DNA from: Actinobaculum sp. 313
GTDB taxonomy: Bacteria > Actinomycetota > Actinomycetes > Actinomycetales > Actinomycetaceae
Direction of reading: 5' to 3'
Length of the DNA stretch: 64,000 nt
Assembly (NCBI RefSeq): GCF_003073475.1
Contig: NZ_CP029033.1
Span: 1,550,001 to 1,614,000 of the forward strand
Shown here: positions 19,756 through 29,080 of the stretch, piece after piece
How the letters are laid out: each line of letters opens with the position of its first letter
How positions within the stretch are numbered: position 1 is the first letter of the stretch
Notes under the pieces: generated by a model
Database searches by the model: none
What the model was told of the DNA's origin: nothing
What the model saw: only the letters and a program-made list of their open reading frames with translations
Position numbers and translations under genes: made by a program

Positions 19756-20468
19756 CGGATCTCCGTAATCTCCGGACCCCGTTGCGGAAGGGACAGCCGC
19801 GGGCGCCCGTCATCCGCCGTAGGACCATCGTCTTTCTTGGTACGCGGAACATGCAACGGGAGGATTTCGCGCGGAGGATGCGGAGTTTGGCCACGCGAAA
19901 CTACCGTACGATCAAGCACCTCGTGTATCAGTGAGCTTGCCGCTTTGTCGTCCACCGCCCCGCGTCCCGTGACCGTCACGCGCAGAAGCCAACGCGGACC
20001 ATCGATGCCGAGATAACGCACCGGATTTGCCGAACGCTTTCCGTTCGCGGGCATCTGAGCACGAATCTCCGTTCCGTACTCGCCCTTGGCTTCGCGCGAG
20101 GAACCACCCTGCGAAGCAATCGAGGAGATCATTTCCGAGCGAACGTCGTCCCAAATATTCGCCGACTTCGGCGCGGCGAATACCTGCAGTTGCACGGCGG
20201 TCTGTGCCTTAACATACACCACGCCCAGAACAACATCGCGACGGCGGTCCACGGAGAATTGGATGGTGGCCCCTTTGACGGCAGGAATCCACAGAGAACC
20301 GGCGTCAAGGAGATCTCCGCGTTCCGGATGATCTGCCTCATCAAACGGGCCGACCCCCTCCCCCGCTTCCTCTTCCGATTCTTCGGGCGCTAATTCTTCC
20401 ACGGCACTCTCAGAGTTCGGGTCCTCCTGCGGATCCCGTGCCTTGCGCCTACGCGAGAATAACCCCAC
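19752..20468 (-). CDS. DUF3710 family protein
   Basis: The protein has about 238 aa. It begins GLFSRRRKARDP, then a Glu-rich segment, then the conserved DUF3710 domain (GSLWIPAVKGATIQFSVD through RWLLRVTVTGRGA). Function is unknown. I prefer GTG 20468, since homologues start at the GLF box and a GGAAGTGAGG site precedes it; GTG 20486 is the longer alternative. It heads the minus-strand operon with the OB-fold and DUF3159 genes. Confidence 0.85.
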   Translation of the reverse strand: MGLFSRRRKARDPQEDPNSESAVEELAPEESEEEAGEGVGPFDEADHPERGDLLDAGSLWIPAVKGATIQFSVDRRRDVVLGVVYVKAQTAVQLQVFAAPKSANIWDDVRSEMISSIASQGGSSREAKGEYGTEIRAQMPANGKRSANPVRYLGIDGPRWLLRVTVTGRGAVDDKAASSLIHEVLDRTVVSRGQTPHPPREILPLHVPRTKKDDGPTADDGRPRLSLPQRGPEITEIR

Positions 20469-20548
20469 GCTAGCCTCACTTCCCACGGCCAGCGGCCGCC
20501 CGCTCGTTCCCGGTCCCTGATTCTCAGGCGCCGGTCATCAGTACCACC

Positions 20549-20848
20549 TTAGCCCGCGCATTCGGTACACACCGGCAAACCGTCCTCTTCATACGCAAGC
20601 TGCGAACGGTGATGTACAAGGAAACACTGCGAACAGGTGAATTCGTCATCCTGCGCCGGAACCACATTGACGGAGAGCTCAACATTTGACAGGTCGGCTC
20701 CGGGGAGCTCGAAGCCCTCTGCCGCCTCGACTTCATCCTCATCAACGGATCCTGACTGCTGCTCCGAGCGGCGCGCTTTGAGCTGCTCCAGGGAATCCTC
20801 CCGCAACTCCTCATCTTGCTTACGCGGTGCATCGTAGTCGGTCGCCAT
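20549..20848 (-). CDS. DUF4193 family zinc-ribbon-like protein
   Basis: This acidic protein has 99 aa. It has the family opening MATDYDAPR and a C-terminal pair of cysteine motifs, CSQC and CTEC, about 26 residues apart, which suggests a zinc site. It is conserved across actinobacteria (Rv2699c-like) with no known role. GAGGAACG precedes ATG 20848. It is divergent from sepH across a 280-base gap that must hold both promoters. Confidence 0.88.
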   Translation of the reverse strand: MATDYDAPRKQDEELREDSLEQLKARRSEQQSGSVDEDEVEAAEGFELPGADLSNVELSVNVVPAQDDEFTCSQCFLVHHRSQLAYEEDGLPVCTECAG

Positions 20849-21128
20849 CGTTCCTCACGTTCAGTAGTCTCATGGCTCTTTCGCCCGTTGCCGGGCCGCC
20901 ACGTTCGAAACCGGACTGCATAGCATTCCTAACGCCAGCAAACCCGAGATATTCCCCACGGGCTTCGAACGCGTGCGCCCATAATTTACCAGAGATTCGC
21001 ACAATGTCCATTCGTCTGGCCACACTGCTCGCTCCTGGTGGACAGTGACGAACACACCCGCCCAGAATCCGCCACGTCGTCGTCCACAGATGGCACCCTA
21101 GAACACGAGCATATGTAGAAGGGAAGCC

Positions 21129-22256
21129 ATGATTAGACTCGAGCTTCTTGGGCTGCAGCCCGACGGCGAGAACCTCACCCTGAACGACGCCGATGGCAAC
21201 CGCTATCTTCTGCCCGTTACCGAGCAGTTGCGTGCTGAACTGCGGCGTGACCGGGCCGCTCAGCAGCAGGATTCCGACGGCGAAACGCGGCAAATGGGGC
21301 CGCGCGAGATCCAAGCGCGTATTCGTGAGGGCAAAAGCATTGACGAAGTCTCCGACGAGTCGGCGCTTCCCGCCTCACGCGTTTCCGCCCTGGCATATCC
21401 CATTCTCGCCGAGCGAGAATACAACGCGCGTTTGGCCCGTTCCTTCTCTCTTGGGCATGAGGTCGGAGCCCTGACTGTTGAAGAGTTGGTCGCCTCACGT
21501 CTCGTTGCGCGCGGCGTTGATCCAAGTCAAATTCGATGGGACTCCATTCGTCTTTCCGGTGAGCCGTGGACCTTGGTTGCCAAGTTCTTGTCCGGCGAAC
21601 GCGAACACCGCGCCTCGTGGCATATTGATTTGGAACGCCGCACGCTAGAGGCCCTGGACGATGAGGCCATCTGGCTTTCTGAAACGCAGATTCCCGCGTC
21701 CTCCACTCCCTGGCGGCCCGCCAACACGCCCCCGGCAGACGCCTCCGCGATTGCGGAACTGCCGGTGAACAAACCCTCTGTCCCTTCACCTTACAAGGCA
21801 GCGGAGGCGCCGACGGCACCGGCCTCGCGCATTGATGAGGTACTGGCATCCCTGGATTCTCAGCGCGGCAAGTCGCGCCCGATGCCCGACGAGAACAACG
21901 ATGTCGACACTGAGTTCGCCGGTGCGCATCCCGCCCTGTCACAACCGGAGGAGGTACAGGACGCGACTGTTCTGAGTTTGCGGCCCCGCCCCGTGGAGTC
22001 CACCTTGTTCTCCACACCGAGCCCGACTACGCAGACACCGCAGTCCCCAGGGGAGAAAACTCCAGCGGCAGCGGAGGACGTGCAACTTCCCGGCAGCACC
22101 TCCTCGCCCCAGAATTCCTCCTCAGGTGATCATGCCGTCGTAACCGAGGACGCACAGGACTCCCCCGCTCCAAAATCCAAAGCGAAAGCGCGTAAACGCA
22201 ACGCACGCCCGGCCATGCCGAGTTGGGATGAGATCGTCTTCGGTAAGAAAGACTGA
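21129..22256 (+). CDS. sepH: Septation protein SepH
   Basis: The protein has 375 aa. Residues 1-165 match the DUF3071/SepH domain: IRLELLGLQPDGENLTLNDA at the N-terminus and a helix-turn-helix-like stretch GPREIQARIREGKSIDEV. The remainder is a disordered Pro/Ser/Thr-rich tail ending in the basic SKAKARKRNARPAMPSWDEI. Known SepH proteins bind FtsZ and support Z-ring assembly in actinobacteria. The synteny with DUF4193, tdk and DUF5998 supports orthology. It converges on tdk. Confidence 0.9.
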   Translation: MIRLELLGLQPDGENLTLNDADGNRYLLPVTEQLRAELRRDRAAQQQDSDGETRQMGPREIQARIREGKSIDEVSDESALPASRVSALAYPILAEREYNARLARSFSLGHEVGALTVEELVASRLVARGVDPSQIRWDSIRLSGEPWTLVAKFLSGEREHRASWHIDLERRTLEALDDEAIWLSETQIPASSTPWRPANTPPADASAIAELPVNKPSVPSPYKAAEAPTAPASRIDEVLASLDSQRGKSRPMPDENNDVDTEFAGAHPALSQPEEVQDATVLSLRPRPVESTLFSTPSPTTQTPQSPGEKTPAAAEDVQLPGSTSSPQNSSSGDHAVVTEDAQDSPAPKSKAKARKRNARPAMPSWDEIVFGKKD

Positions 22257-22353
22257 CCCGAGCTTCGTTCAGGCCCGGCCGAAGTCCAGGTCTGGCAGCA
22301 CAACCGCGCTGGGCAACAGCAATACGGTGCGTCGTGTTGCCGACGTGTCTGGG

Positions 22354-23001
22354 TCACACCTCGTTCAGCGTGTCCTCCCCCAGGGTCTCGGCGGCCTGTG
22401 CCGCCTTTACGCTGGCCGCCGTCATATGCCGCATATGGTGGTATCGGCACAACACTTCGTACCCTACATCTTGTGCCCCGGTGTCGCCAACCACGACCTG
22501 CTCTCCTTCGGTGACCATCATGCCGCCGACGGTACGCGCGTTATGTGTGGCTCGTTTGCCGCACCAGCACAGGGCCTCCACTTGCAGCACCTCGACGCGA
22601 TCGGCCAGCTCGATCATCCGTGCCGAACCGGGAAACAGCCGGGTACGGAAATCAGATGTGATGCCGAAGCCGTACACCGTAATGCCGATTTCATCCACAA
22701 CGCGCGCTAGCTGTTCCACCTGCACCGCCGTGTAGAACTGCACTTCGTCGCAGATGACGAAATCAACTCGTCCCGCTGTCCGCTCCCGCGCTATCGCTTG
22801 CCACAAGTCGGTGGTTTCTAATACCTCGTATGCCCGTGCTTCCAGGCCCAGCCGAGAGGAGAGCCGCCCGGCTCCCGCTCGGTCATTCCGCGTGAAAATC
22901 AGCCCGCGTAAGCCGCGCTGCTCATGGTTGTACGCGGTCTGCAACGCCAACGTGGACTTGCCGCAGTCCATGGTGCCGGAGAAGAAAATAAGCTCGGCCA
23001 T
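22354..23001 (-). CDS. tdk: Thymidine kinase
   Basis: The protein has 215 aa. P-loop SGTMDCGKST lies at about residues 8-17, the DEVQFY segment follows near 85, and a C-terminal zinc region has CWCGKRATHN plus CRYHH. It phosphorylates thymidine for the salvage pathway. ATG 23001 shares bases with the upstream phosphatase stop (TGATG), so the two are probably translationally coupled; GTG 23004 is an alternative start. It is the end of the DUF5998-phosphatase-tdk operon. Confidence 0.95.
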   Translation of the reverse strand: MAELIFFSGTMDCGKSTLALQTAYNHEQRGLRGLIFTRNDRAGAGRLSSRLGLEARAYEVLETTDLWQAIARERTAGRVDFVICDEVQFYTAVQVEQLARVVDEIGITVYGFGITSDFRTRLFPGSARMIELADRVEVLQVEALCWCGKRATHNARTVGGMMVTEGEQVVVGDTGAQDVGYEVLCRYHHMRHMTAASVKAAQAAETLGEDTLNEV

Positions 23002-24161
23002 CACACCACCTCGGTAATCAGCGGCACGAGCATCTCCTCGGCCGTCAGTGAACCGTGAACGCCCCGCATCAAGGAGCGATGCGGATCTCGCCCACGCGAA
23101 TCCATAATGGAGAAGTCTCCGTGCTGAATGACGAGCACATCACCCATCACCGCGCGTGCCTCGGCGTGTACCTCGCCGAAGATACCCGTGGCGATTGCAT
23201 CATCACGCAGCAACACCATTGAGCGTTGCCCCAGTGCCTCGCGCCAGCGTGCGGCGACGGCGCCCGGTTCTCGGGTGTAGAGATGCAGCAGGCGTTCCTC
23301 GCCCGATACCAGGTCGACGTCGCGCTGCAGCTCTGGATAATCGGCAACATCCATACGCTCCGCGACATCAACCATGCCGTGATCGGCGGTCAGCACGATC
23401 AGCGTACCGGAAGGCAGACGACGGGCAAGAGCGGCCATGGCGGAGTCAAGTGCCTCTAGCTGGATCGTCCATTGTTCACTTGTCCAGCCGTGGCGATGTC
23501 CAGCGTGGTCGAGTTCCTCCCAGTACAGGTAGACGGCACGGCACTGCGTTCGCAGGGCTGCGGCGGCGGCATCTATGCGTTCGTCGATACTGTCGGCAAC
23601 CAGTGCTTTCGCGCCGCGCAGCGCGCAGAGTGTGAGCCCGGAGTTCACGAACGATGCGGGCTGGATGAGCCGGCACGCATCGGCCGTGCTACCCAGTTGT
23701 TCGAAGAGAGTTGGCATTCTCTGCCATGACACGGGATCTAACCCCGGATCATTCCACGAGATAAGCGAGAAACTTCGCCCGCTGGCGGGAGATCGCAGCG
23801 CATAACTCATCATCGCGGTGGCACCCGGCGCCTCTCCGGTTCCAACCGCGGTAATGGCCGCCGCCGTCGTCGATGGCGCAACGGTTGTCAGCGGCTCGGT
23901 CTGCGTCCACGCGCGAAGTGTTGGCACGTGGCCGGACCGGGCCGCCAGATTGTGAGCACCTAGTCCGTCCACCAGGACGAAACAGACTCTTTCGGCTTTC
24001 GGCAATCCCAGTAAGGCGCGGTCGGCTGCGGATGTTGTCCCCGCGGATGACGTAGCAAGCCCGACGGCGTCCAGCGCGGCGGAGAGCGTTGCGCGGACGT
24101 TACGTGAGATCGGGGGCGTTAGTCCGGCCCCCTCCAGGCCTGCAGCTGCGTTGTTGTTCAT
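23001..24161 (-). CDS. Alkaline phosphatase superfamily / nucleotide pyrophosphatase-like protein
   Basis: The protein has 386 aa. The fold of type-I phosphodiesterases is suggested by VCFVLVDGLGAHNL (first metal Asp near 63), the nucleophile region APSTTAAAITAVGTG, and metal ligands in ELDHAGHRHG and LTADHGMVDV. There is no signal peptide, so it is likely cytoplasmic. It lies between DUF5998 and tdk, with four-base overlaps on both sides, a conserved actinobacterial order. The substrate is unknown. Confidence 0.88.
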   Translation of the reverse strand: MNNNAAAGLEGAGLTPPISRNVRATLSAALDAVGLATSSAGTTSAADRALLGLPKAERVCFVLVDGLGAHNLAARSGHVPTLRAWTQTEPLTTVAPSTTAAAITAVGTGEAPGATAMMSYALRSPASGRSFSLISWNDPGLDPVSWQRMPTLFEQLGSTADACRLIQPASFVNSGLTLCALRGAKALVADSIDERIDAAAAALRTQCRAVYLYWEELDHAGHRHGWTSEQWTIQLEALDSAMAALARRLPSGTLIVLTADHGMVDVAERMDVADYPELQRDVDLVSGEERLLHLYTREPGAVAARWREALGQRSMVLLRDDAIATGIFGEVHAEARAVMGDVLVIQHGDFSIMDSRGRDPHRSLMRGVHGSLTAEEMLVPLITEVV

Positions 24162-24718
24162 CGCTGTGCCAGAATGCCGCTCAGTTCGTTGATGAACTGC
24201 AGACCGCGGGCAAAGATATCGTCCGCCAGTGAAGAATCGAGCAGGATCTCGGCGTCGTCACCCCCGCCGACGCTCACCGTCCCGTGGTCGGCATCGCAGG
24301 TGGGATCGTCACAAGAGGCCGGGAAGGTGTCGAAGGCCCATCCGCCACCCCAGCGCAAGCGCATGCTCACCATGCTCAGTGCACCCGATTGCGGCCCATC
24401 AAGGACGCGCCTGCGCGTCACCTGAAAGTCACGGATCTGGCCCAAGCCCACCGATTGCACCGTTGTGACCAGCTCACCGGCGGGAGATAGCTCGTAGGTG
24501 ACGCCGGAAACGAGGATGAGCAGCCGCGAGTCCGTGACGCAGAAAATAGAGACCGAATCAAAGACGGAATCCTGGTCGAACACGGTCTCCGGGCGTAGGA
24601 AATACGCCTGAACCGGCGCATCACCAAGCGCCGCAAGAACGTCCTGCGCCGCAGATGATTGCTCGGATACAAGCGTGTAGAGGTCAGCCAGGAACTGGTC
24701 ACGGCGGTTGATCTTCAC
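24158..24718 (-). CDS. DUF5998 family protein
   Basis: The protein has 186 aa and is conserved in actinobacteria upstream of the phosphatase gene. It has no export signal. It contains CDDPTCDADHGTVSVGGGDD, a Cys/Asp cluster that could hold a metal, though no function is established. Start GTG 24718; the stop overlaps the phosphatase start by four bases. It heads the operon. Confidence 0.82.
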   Translation of the reverse strand: MKINRRDQFLADLYTLVSEQSSAAQDVLAALGDAPVQAYFLRPETVFDQDSVFDSVSIFCVTDSRLLILVSGVTYELSPAGELVTTVQSVGLGQIRDFQVTRRRVLDGPQSGALSMVSMRLRWGGGWAFDTFPASCDDPTCDADHGTVSVGGGDDAEILLDSSLADDIFARGLQFINELSGILAQR

Positions 24719-24938
24719 TCGCTGATTCTCTCACCTCGATGCCGGGTGTGCACGTTTCGGGCATACCCGCGCGTGCGCGATTCCCGCAAGACGCCGAATA
24801 GACCGTCAATGCTCGCAGCTTCCGTGCCACCACGCGATCATCCAAGCAAGCATGTGAACTGGAGCCTTGCTGCCCAACACCACTCGCTGCAATTGCGATG
24901 TACCGGAGCAACGGCGGGCAAACAAGGCAACCCAGCGT

Positions 24939-25361
24939 TCAGTCCGCAGCAGCTTCGATACTGACGATATCGCCGCGCCGGGGATCGCCGTTGTCGGTCA
25001 GATCGAGTACCACATTGACTGACCCTACGTACCCGCCATTTTCTTTGTCCAATCCTAGCGACTCCGCAGTAACGTCCTGCGGTAGTTCCACTGAGATTGG
25101 GAAAGTGCATTGCGGAAGCACTCCGGCCGCCTCTGTGACGGCGAAGCAGACTTCGGCCGATCCCTCAGTCGGCACGATCAATGCTGCTCCTTGCAGTTCG
25201 TAGCGTTGCCCGACCGTGAGTTCTCCCTCAAATACGTCATAAGACTCCGAAGTCAACGTAACGACTTCTTTTGGCTCGGCTTGATCGGACGAACATGCAG
25301 CCCCACCTGCAACTAACAGCACCGCCGAGAATACGGCTACTATCGAACGTCTCATGCGCAC
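24939..25361 (-). CDS. Putative lipoprotein of unknown function
   Basis: The protein has 140 aa. RRSIVAVFSAVLLVAGGAAC is a lipoprotein signal with lipid Cys near residue 23. The mature part is acidic, beta-rich in appearance, with two further Cys (EVCFAVTE and LPQCTFPI) that may form a disulfide. I do not recognise the family. It stands, with the next exported protein, between the conserved DUF5998 operon and parC. It may be a strain-variable insertion. Confidence 0.72.
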   Translation of the reverse strand: MRMRRSIVAVFSAVLLVAGGAACSSDQAEPKEVVTLTSESYDVFEGELTVGQRYELQGAALIVPTEGSAEVCFAVTEAAGVLPQCTFPISVELPQDVTAESLGLDKENGGYVGSVNVVLDLTDNGDPRRGDIVSIEAAAD

Positions 25362-25499
25362 ATCTACCTCATATCAATGCCGAACTTTTGTCCGGCTAAC
25401 CGGTTGCGATAATCGTGAGTCCTCGCCAGGGGCACGGGTAGGTACCGACCGCCCGGGGCGCTCCCCGACTTTCCCATTTCTCGCGTTACCGGGCGCCCG

Positions 25500-26252
25500 T
25501 TACTCCGCTACGTTCTCGTCAGTTCTCACAACCACCACCTTTACGTTGTTCAGACGGGAATCGCTGGTGACGCTAGCGGCAAGTAACGGATCAGGCTCCG
25601 TATCCTCCGAGAACGCGGGTATGGAGTCATCCTCCAGATTCAGAACAACCGCATTTCGCTCATCATCGACGGATGCAAAGGCCAACTCCGGCAGATCGGC
25701 AGGAGGATGGCTGTTGAGATCATCCGCTACTGCTTGCAGGTCGTCGATTGACTGCTCCGTTCGCTCCATCGTCACGCCGAAGGGCATATCGTCAGCGCGA
25801 GCCATCAGTTCGGCATCACATTGCTCATTGAGCGAATAGACCGTCATGGTGGACGTATAGGGGTCGTAGTCAAATCCACCTACACAGTCTGGGATCTCCT
25901 CATAAGCAGCCTCGCGGTAGTCCAACCGTTCTAGGGTCCCATCCACATGGGCGATGGCATCCTCTTCGGATAGACCGAGATCGCGCATGATGACATGAAC
26001 CTGCTCTGCAAACTGCGGATCGGCGTCTGGCATGGAAGCCAGTGTCGGAACCTCGATCTCCTCAAATTGCGTTTCGGCGGCATCGTCACTATCGACATCA
26101 AACCCCGCAAGATGAGCAGACTCATTAGTTACATATGGACTTGCATTGAAGTCCCGTGAACCTGTAGCATCCACAGTGACGCTCGTACATAGGATCAGTG
26201 CCGCCACACCGCCTAGGGCCGCACCGATCATTCTATGACTTCGCACTATCAT
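25500..26252 (-). CDS. Putative secreted protein of unknown function
   Basis: The protein has 250 aa. ATG 26252 is chosen because AAGGAG lies eight bases upstream, rather than the ATG at 26297. A hydrophobic segment IGAALGGVAALILCTSVTVDATG follows a basic N-terminus, so it is exported or membrane-anchored. The mature part is very acidic with two Cys (PDCVGG and EQCDAEL). No family is recognised. It lies upstream of the lipoprotein gene on the same strand, 138 bases away, and is divergent from parC. Confidence 0.7.
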   Translation of the reverse strand: MIVRSHRMIGAALGGVAALILCTSVTVDATGSRDFNASPYVTNESAHLAGFDVDSDDAAETQFEEIEVPTLASMPDADPQFAEQVHVIMRDLGLSEEDAIAHVDGTLERLDYREAAYEEIPDCVGGFDYDPYTSTMTVYSLNEQCDAELMARADDMPFGVTMERTEQSIDDLQAVADDLNSHPPADLPELAFASVDDERNAVVLNLEDDSIPAFSEDTEPDPLLAASVTSDSRLNNVKVVVVRTDENVAE

Positions 26253-26579
26253 TGCACCTTCTCCTTCGCGTGCTTGATGGCGCATCAACTCTCGCAAGTA
26301 AGACTATCGTTAGTAGGTACTAGTTACCCGATTTCTCTAGAGTTGCACTGTTTTTCGATTCTAAGACGGGAAAATTCCCGCGCCAGAGTTCGCCCGACGC
26401 GGTGTATCGGTACCTCGCAAGGCACTCCTACTGACAAGCGCACGCACTGTCCTCGCACCCTCCCCTCCCAGCAAACAGGACCGTCCTTCCTCCTGTGCCG
26501 TACCGCCGTCGGGTATCTCACGGGACACGGCCCGCCACGTTCACCATATTCCCAGCCACGACGCGGAATACTTGAGATC
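26253..26579. promoter_or_regulatory. Divergent intergenic region upstream of parC
   Basis: These 327 bases separate the secreted-protein gene and parC and must contain both promoters. The part at 26290-26370 is AT-rich compared with its surroundings. I could not assign a convincing -35/-10 pair. The parC frame stays open through this region, but the encoded residues do not look like topoisomerase. Confidence 0.4.
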
Positions 26580-29012
26580 ATGCGAAAGACTGCGACACCG
26601 CCCGCCGATGAGAACATCGTCGATATTGATGTCTCGAAGGAGATGCGCACTTCCTTCCTCGAATACTCATATTCGGTGATCTACTCGCGTGCGCTCCCCG
26701 ATGCCCGCGACGGCTTCAAGCCCGTGCAGCGTCGCATTCTTTTCCAAATGGACCAGATGGGCCTGCGCCCTGACCGCGGGCATGTGAAGTCCTCCCGCGT
26801 AGTCGGCGACGTCATGGGCCGGCTCCACCCGCACGGCGATGTAGCCATCTACGACGCCATGGTCCGCCTCGCCCAACCCTTCACCATGCGCCTGCCGCTT
26901 GTCGACGGCCACGGCAATTTCGGCTCCCTCGATGACGGCCCGGCCGCTCCCCGCTACACGGAGGTGCGTCTCGCACCGGCAGCCCTCGCCATGACGGCCT
27001 CACTGGATGAGGACGTGGTTGACATGGTGCCGAATTATGACAACACCCTTATGCAGCCCGAGGTGCTCCCCGCGGCCATTCCGAACCTGCTGGTCAACGG
27101 TTCCTCCGGGATCGCTGTTGGCATGGCGACGAATATGCCACCGCATAACCTGGTGGAGGTGGTGAACGGTGCACGGCATCTGCTCACCCACCCGGAAGCA
27201 TCGCTAGAAGATCTCATGCGCTTCATCCCCGGGCCGGACCTGCCCGAAGGCGGAAAGATCGTTGGGCTCGACGGTGTGCGGGAAGCCTACGCCACCGGCC
27301 GCGGCATTTTCCGCACCCGAGCGACGGCGCGGATCGAGAACATCACCGCCCGCCGCAAGGGCATCGTCTTCACCGAACTCCCCTACCTCGTGGGCCCGGA
27401 AAAGGTCATCGACCGGCTCAAAGATGCGATCAGCGCAAAGAAGGTGCAGGGCGTCTCCGGCGTGCAAAACCTCACCGATCGTCATCACGGCATGCGACTG
27501 GTCGTCGAGCTGAAATCCGGCTTCAACCCCGATGTGGTGTTGGGCCAGCTATACCGGCACACCCCGTTGGAGGATTCCTTCGGCATTAACAATGTCGCCC
27601 TGGTCGATGGTCAGCCGCGACTGCTGGGATTGAAGGAACTATTGCGGGTCTTTCTCGACCACCGTATCTCCGTGACGCGGCGTCGTTCATCTTTCCGGCT
27701 CAACAAGGCTCAGCACGACCTGCACCTGGTTGACGGGCTTCTCATCGCGGTACTCAATATTGACGAAGTCATCGCTGTCATTCGTTCTTCTGACGACACC
27801 GCATCCGCCCGCACTCGCCTCATGCAAGTGTTCGACCTATCCGAACAGCAGGCTGAATACATTCTTGAACTACGTCTGCGGCGCCTCACGAAGTACTCCC
27901 AGATAGAACTGGAACAGCGCCGCGAGGAGCTTCTGGCGCAAATCGCCGAACTCGAAGAAATTCTCGGCTCTGAGGAGCGTCTGCGCGACGTCGTCTCCGG
28001 GGAGCTGGCCGATGTCGCCCGCGAGTACGGAACACCACGCCGCACGGTTCTTCTCGAATCGGATGGCGCAACGGATCTCGTCGCAGCGGCGAAGAACCAG
28101 TCGGCGGAGTTGGCCGACGATCCCTGCTGGGTCATGCTCTCGGGCACCGGTCTTCTCGCCCGAAGCGGTGATGCGGTTCGCCCCAGCTACGAAGGCGCCC
28201 GTGTGGCGCATGATGCCGTGGTTTCCGCCGTTCCCTCCACCGTGCGCGGGCAGGTAGGAGTCGTCACCAGCGCGGGCCGGATTTGCCGGTTGGACGTGGT
28301 GGACGCACCGGCAATTCCTCCGACGACGACGGCACCCTCGCTCGCGGGCGGCACCCCGCTGTCGGAACTCCTTACCCTGGGAAGCGACGAGCGCCCACTG
28401 GCGCTGGTAGACCTGAGTGCAGATGCTCCACCCCTCGCAATGGCTACCGCTCACGGGCGTATCAAACGGCTCAATGGCGGACACCCCGCCAAGGACGCGT
28501 GGGATGTCATTACATTGGGCGACGGCGATTCCGTCGTCGCCGCCGCACACTGCGCTGATTCCGAACAGATCGTCCTGGTGACAACCGATGCGCAACTACT
28601 GCGTTTCTCCGCCGAGACCGTTCGCCCGCAAGGTCGCAACGGGCAGGGCATTGCCGGTATTCGTCTTTCCGACGGGGCGCGGGTACTCGCACTCGGCGTA
28701 GTGCCCGGCAATGACATTGCCGGTTCGCTTGTGGTCACGGTGGCGGGTGCCTCGGATGCACTTCCGGGAACGGTTGCCGGCAGTGCAAAAGTCACGCCTC
28801 TTGACCGCTTCCCCGCCAAGGGCCGTGCAACCGGTGGAGTACGTGCTCAGCGCTTCCTGCGCGGGGAGGATTGCCTGCAGTTGGCATACGTGGGCCCGGC
28901 CCCGCTGCGAGCCGTGGGCAGCGGAGGGCAGGCGTTGGAGTTGCCGAAAATCGACGAGCGGCGCGACGCCTCCGGCACAGCGCTTGTCGCGCCCGTTGCC
29001 GCCATCGGCTGA
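26580..29012 (+). CDS. parC: DNA topoisomerase IV subunit A (ParC)
   Basis: The protein has 810 aa. The breakage-reunion domain shows LPDARDGFKPVQRRIL, the helix HPHGDVAIYDAMVRLAQ and catalytic Tyr in APRYTEVRL; GyrA-like beta-pinwheel repeats fill the C-terminus. With ParE it decatenates chromosomes. I chose ATG 26580, where the family homology begins, although the frame is open from 26235. In the quinolone-determining region the Ser83/80 position (E. coli GyrA/ParC) is Val while the following acidic Asp is kept. It converges on parE, 68 bases apart. Confidence 0.93.
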   Translation: MRKTATPPADENIVDIDVSKEMRTSFLEYSYSVIYSRALPDARDGFKPVQRRILFQMDQMGLRPDRGHVKSSRVVGDVMGRLHPHGDVAIYDAMVRLAQPFTMRLPLVDGHGNFGSLDDGPAAPRYTEVRLAPAALAMTASLDEDVVDMVPNYDNTLMQPEVLPAAIPNLLVNGSSGIAVGMATNMPPHNLVEVVNGARHLLTHPEASLEDLMRFIPGPDLPEGGKIVGLDGVREAYATGRGIFRTRATARIENITARRKGIVFTELPYLVGPEKVIDRLKDAISAKKVQGVSGVQNLTDRHHGMRLVVELKSGFNPDVVLGQLYRHTPLEDSFGINNVALVDGQPRLLGLKELLRVFLDHRISVTRRRSSFRLNKAQHDLHLVDGLLIAVLNIDEVIAVIRSSDDTASARTRLMQVFDLSEQQAEYILELRLRRLTKYSQIELEQRREELLAQIAELEEILGSEERLRDVVSGELADVAREYGTPRRTVLLESDGATDLVAAAKNQSAELADDPCWVMLSGTGLLARSGDAVRPSYEGARVAHDAVVSAVPSTVRGQVGVVTSAGRICRLDVVDAPAIPPTTTAPSLAGGTPLSELLTLGSDERPLALVDLSADAPPLAMATAHGRIKRLNGGHPAKDAWDVITLGDGDSVVAAAHCADSEQIVLVTTDAQLLRFSAETVRPQGRNGQGIAGIRLSDGARVLALGVVPGNDIAGSLVVTVAGASDALPGTVAGSAKVTPLDRFPAKGRATGGVRAQRFLRGEDCLQLAYVGPAPLRAVGSGGQALELPKIDERRDASGTALVAPVAAIG

Positions 29013-29080
29013 ATGCTTCAGATGTGGCGGCTGGCACAGAGCAGCCGGGCATAGCACACTACCCGCAGGCCACCCACCGG

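Noticed and set aside
20820-21314. 164-aa minus-strand frame before DUF4193
   Set aside because: It covers the divergent promoter region and the sepH start; its residues look random.
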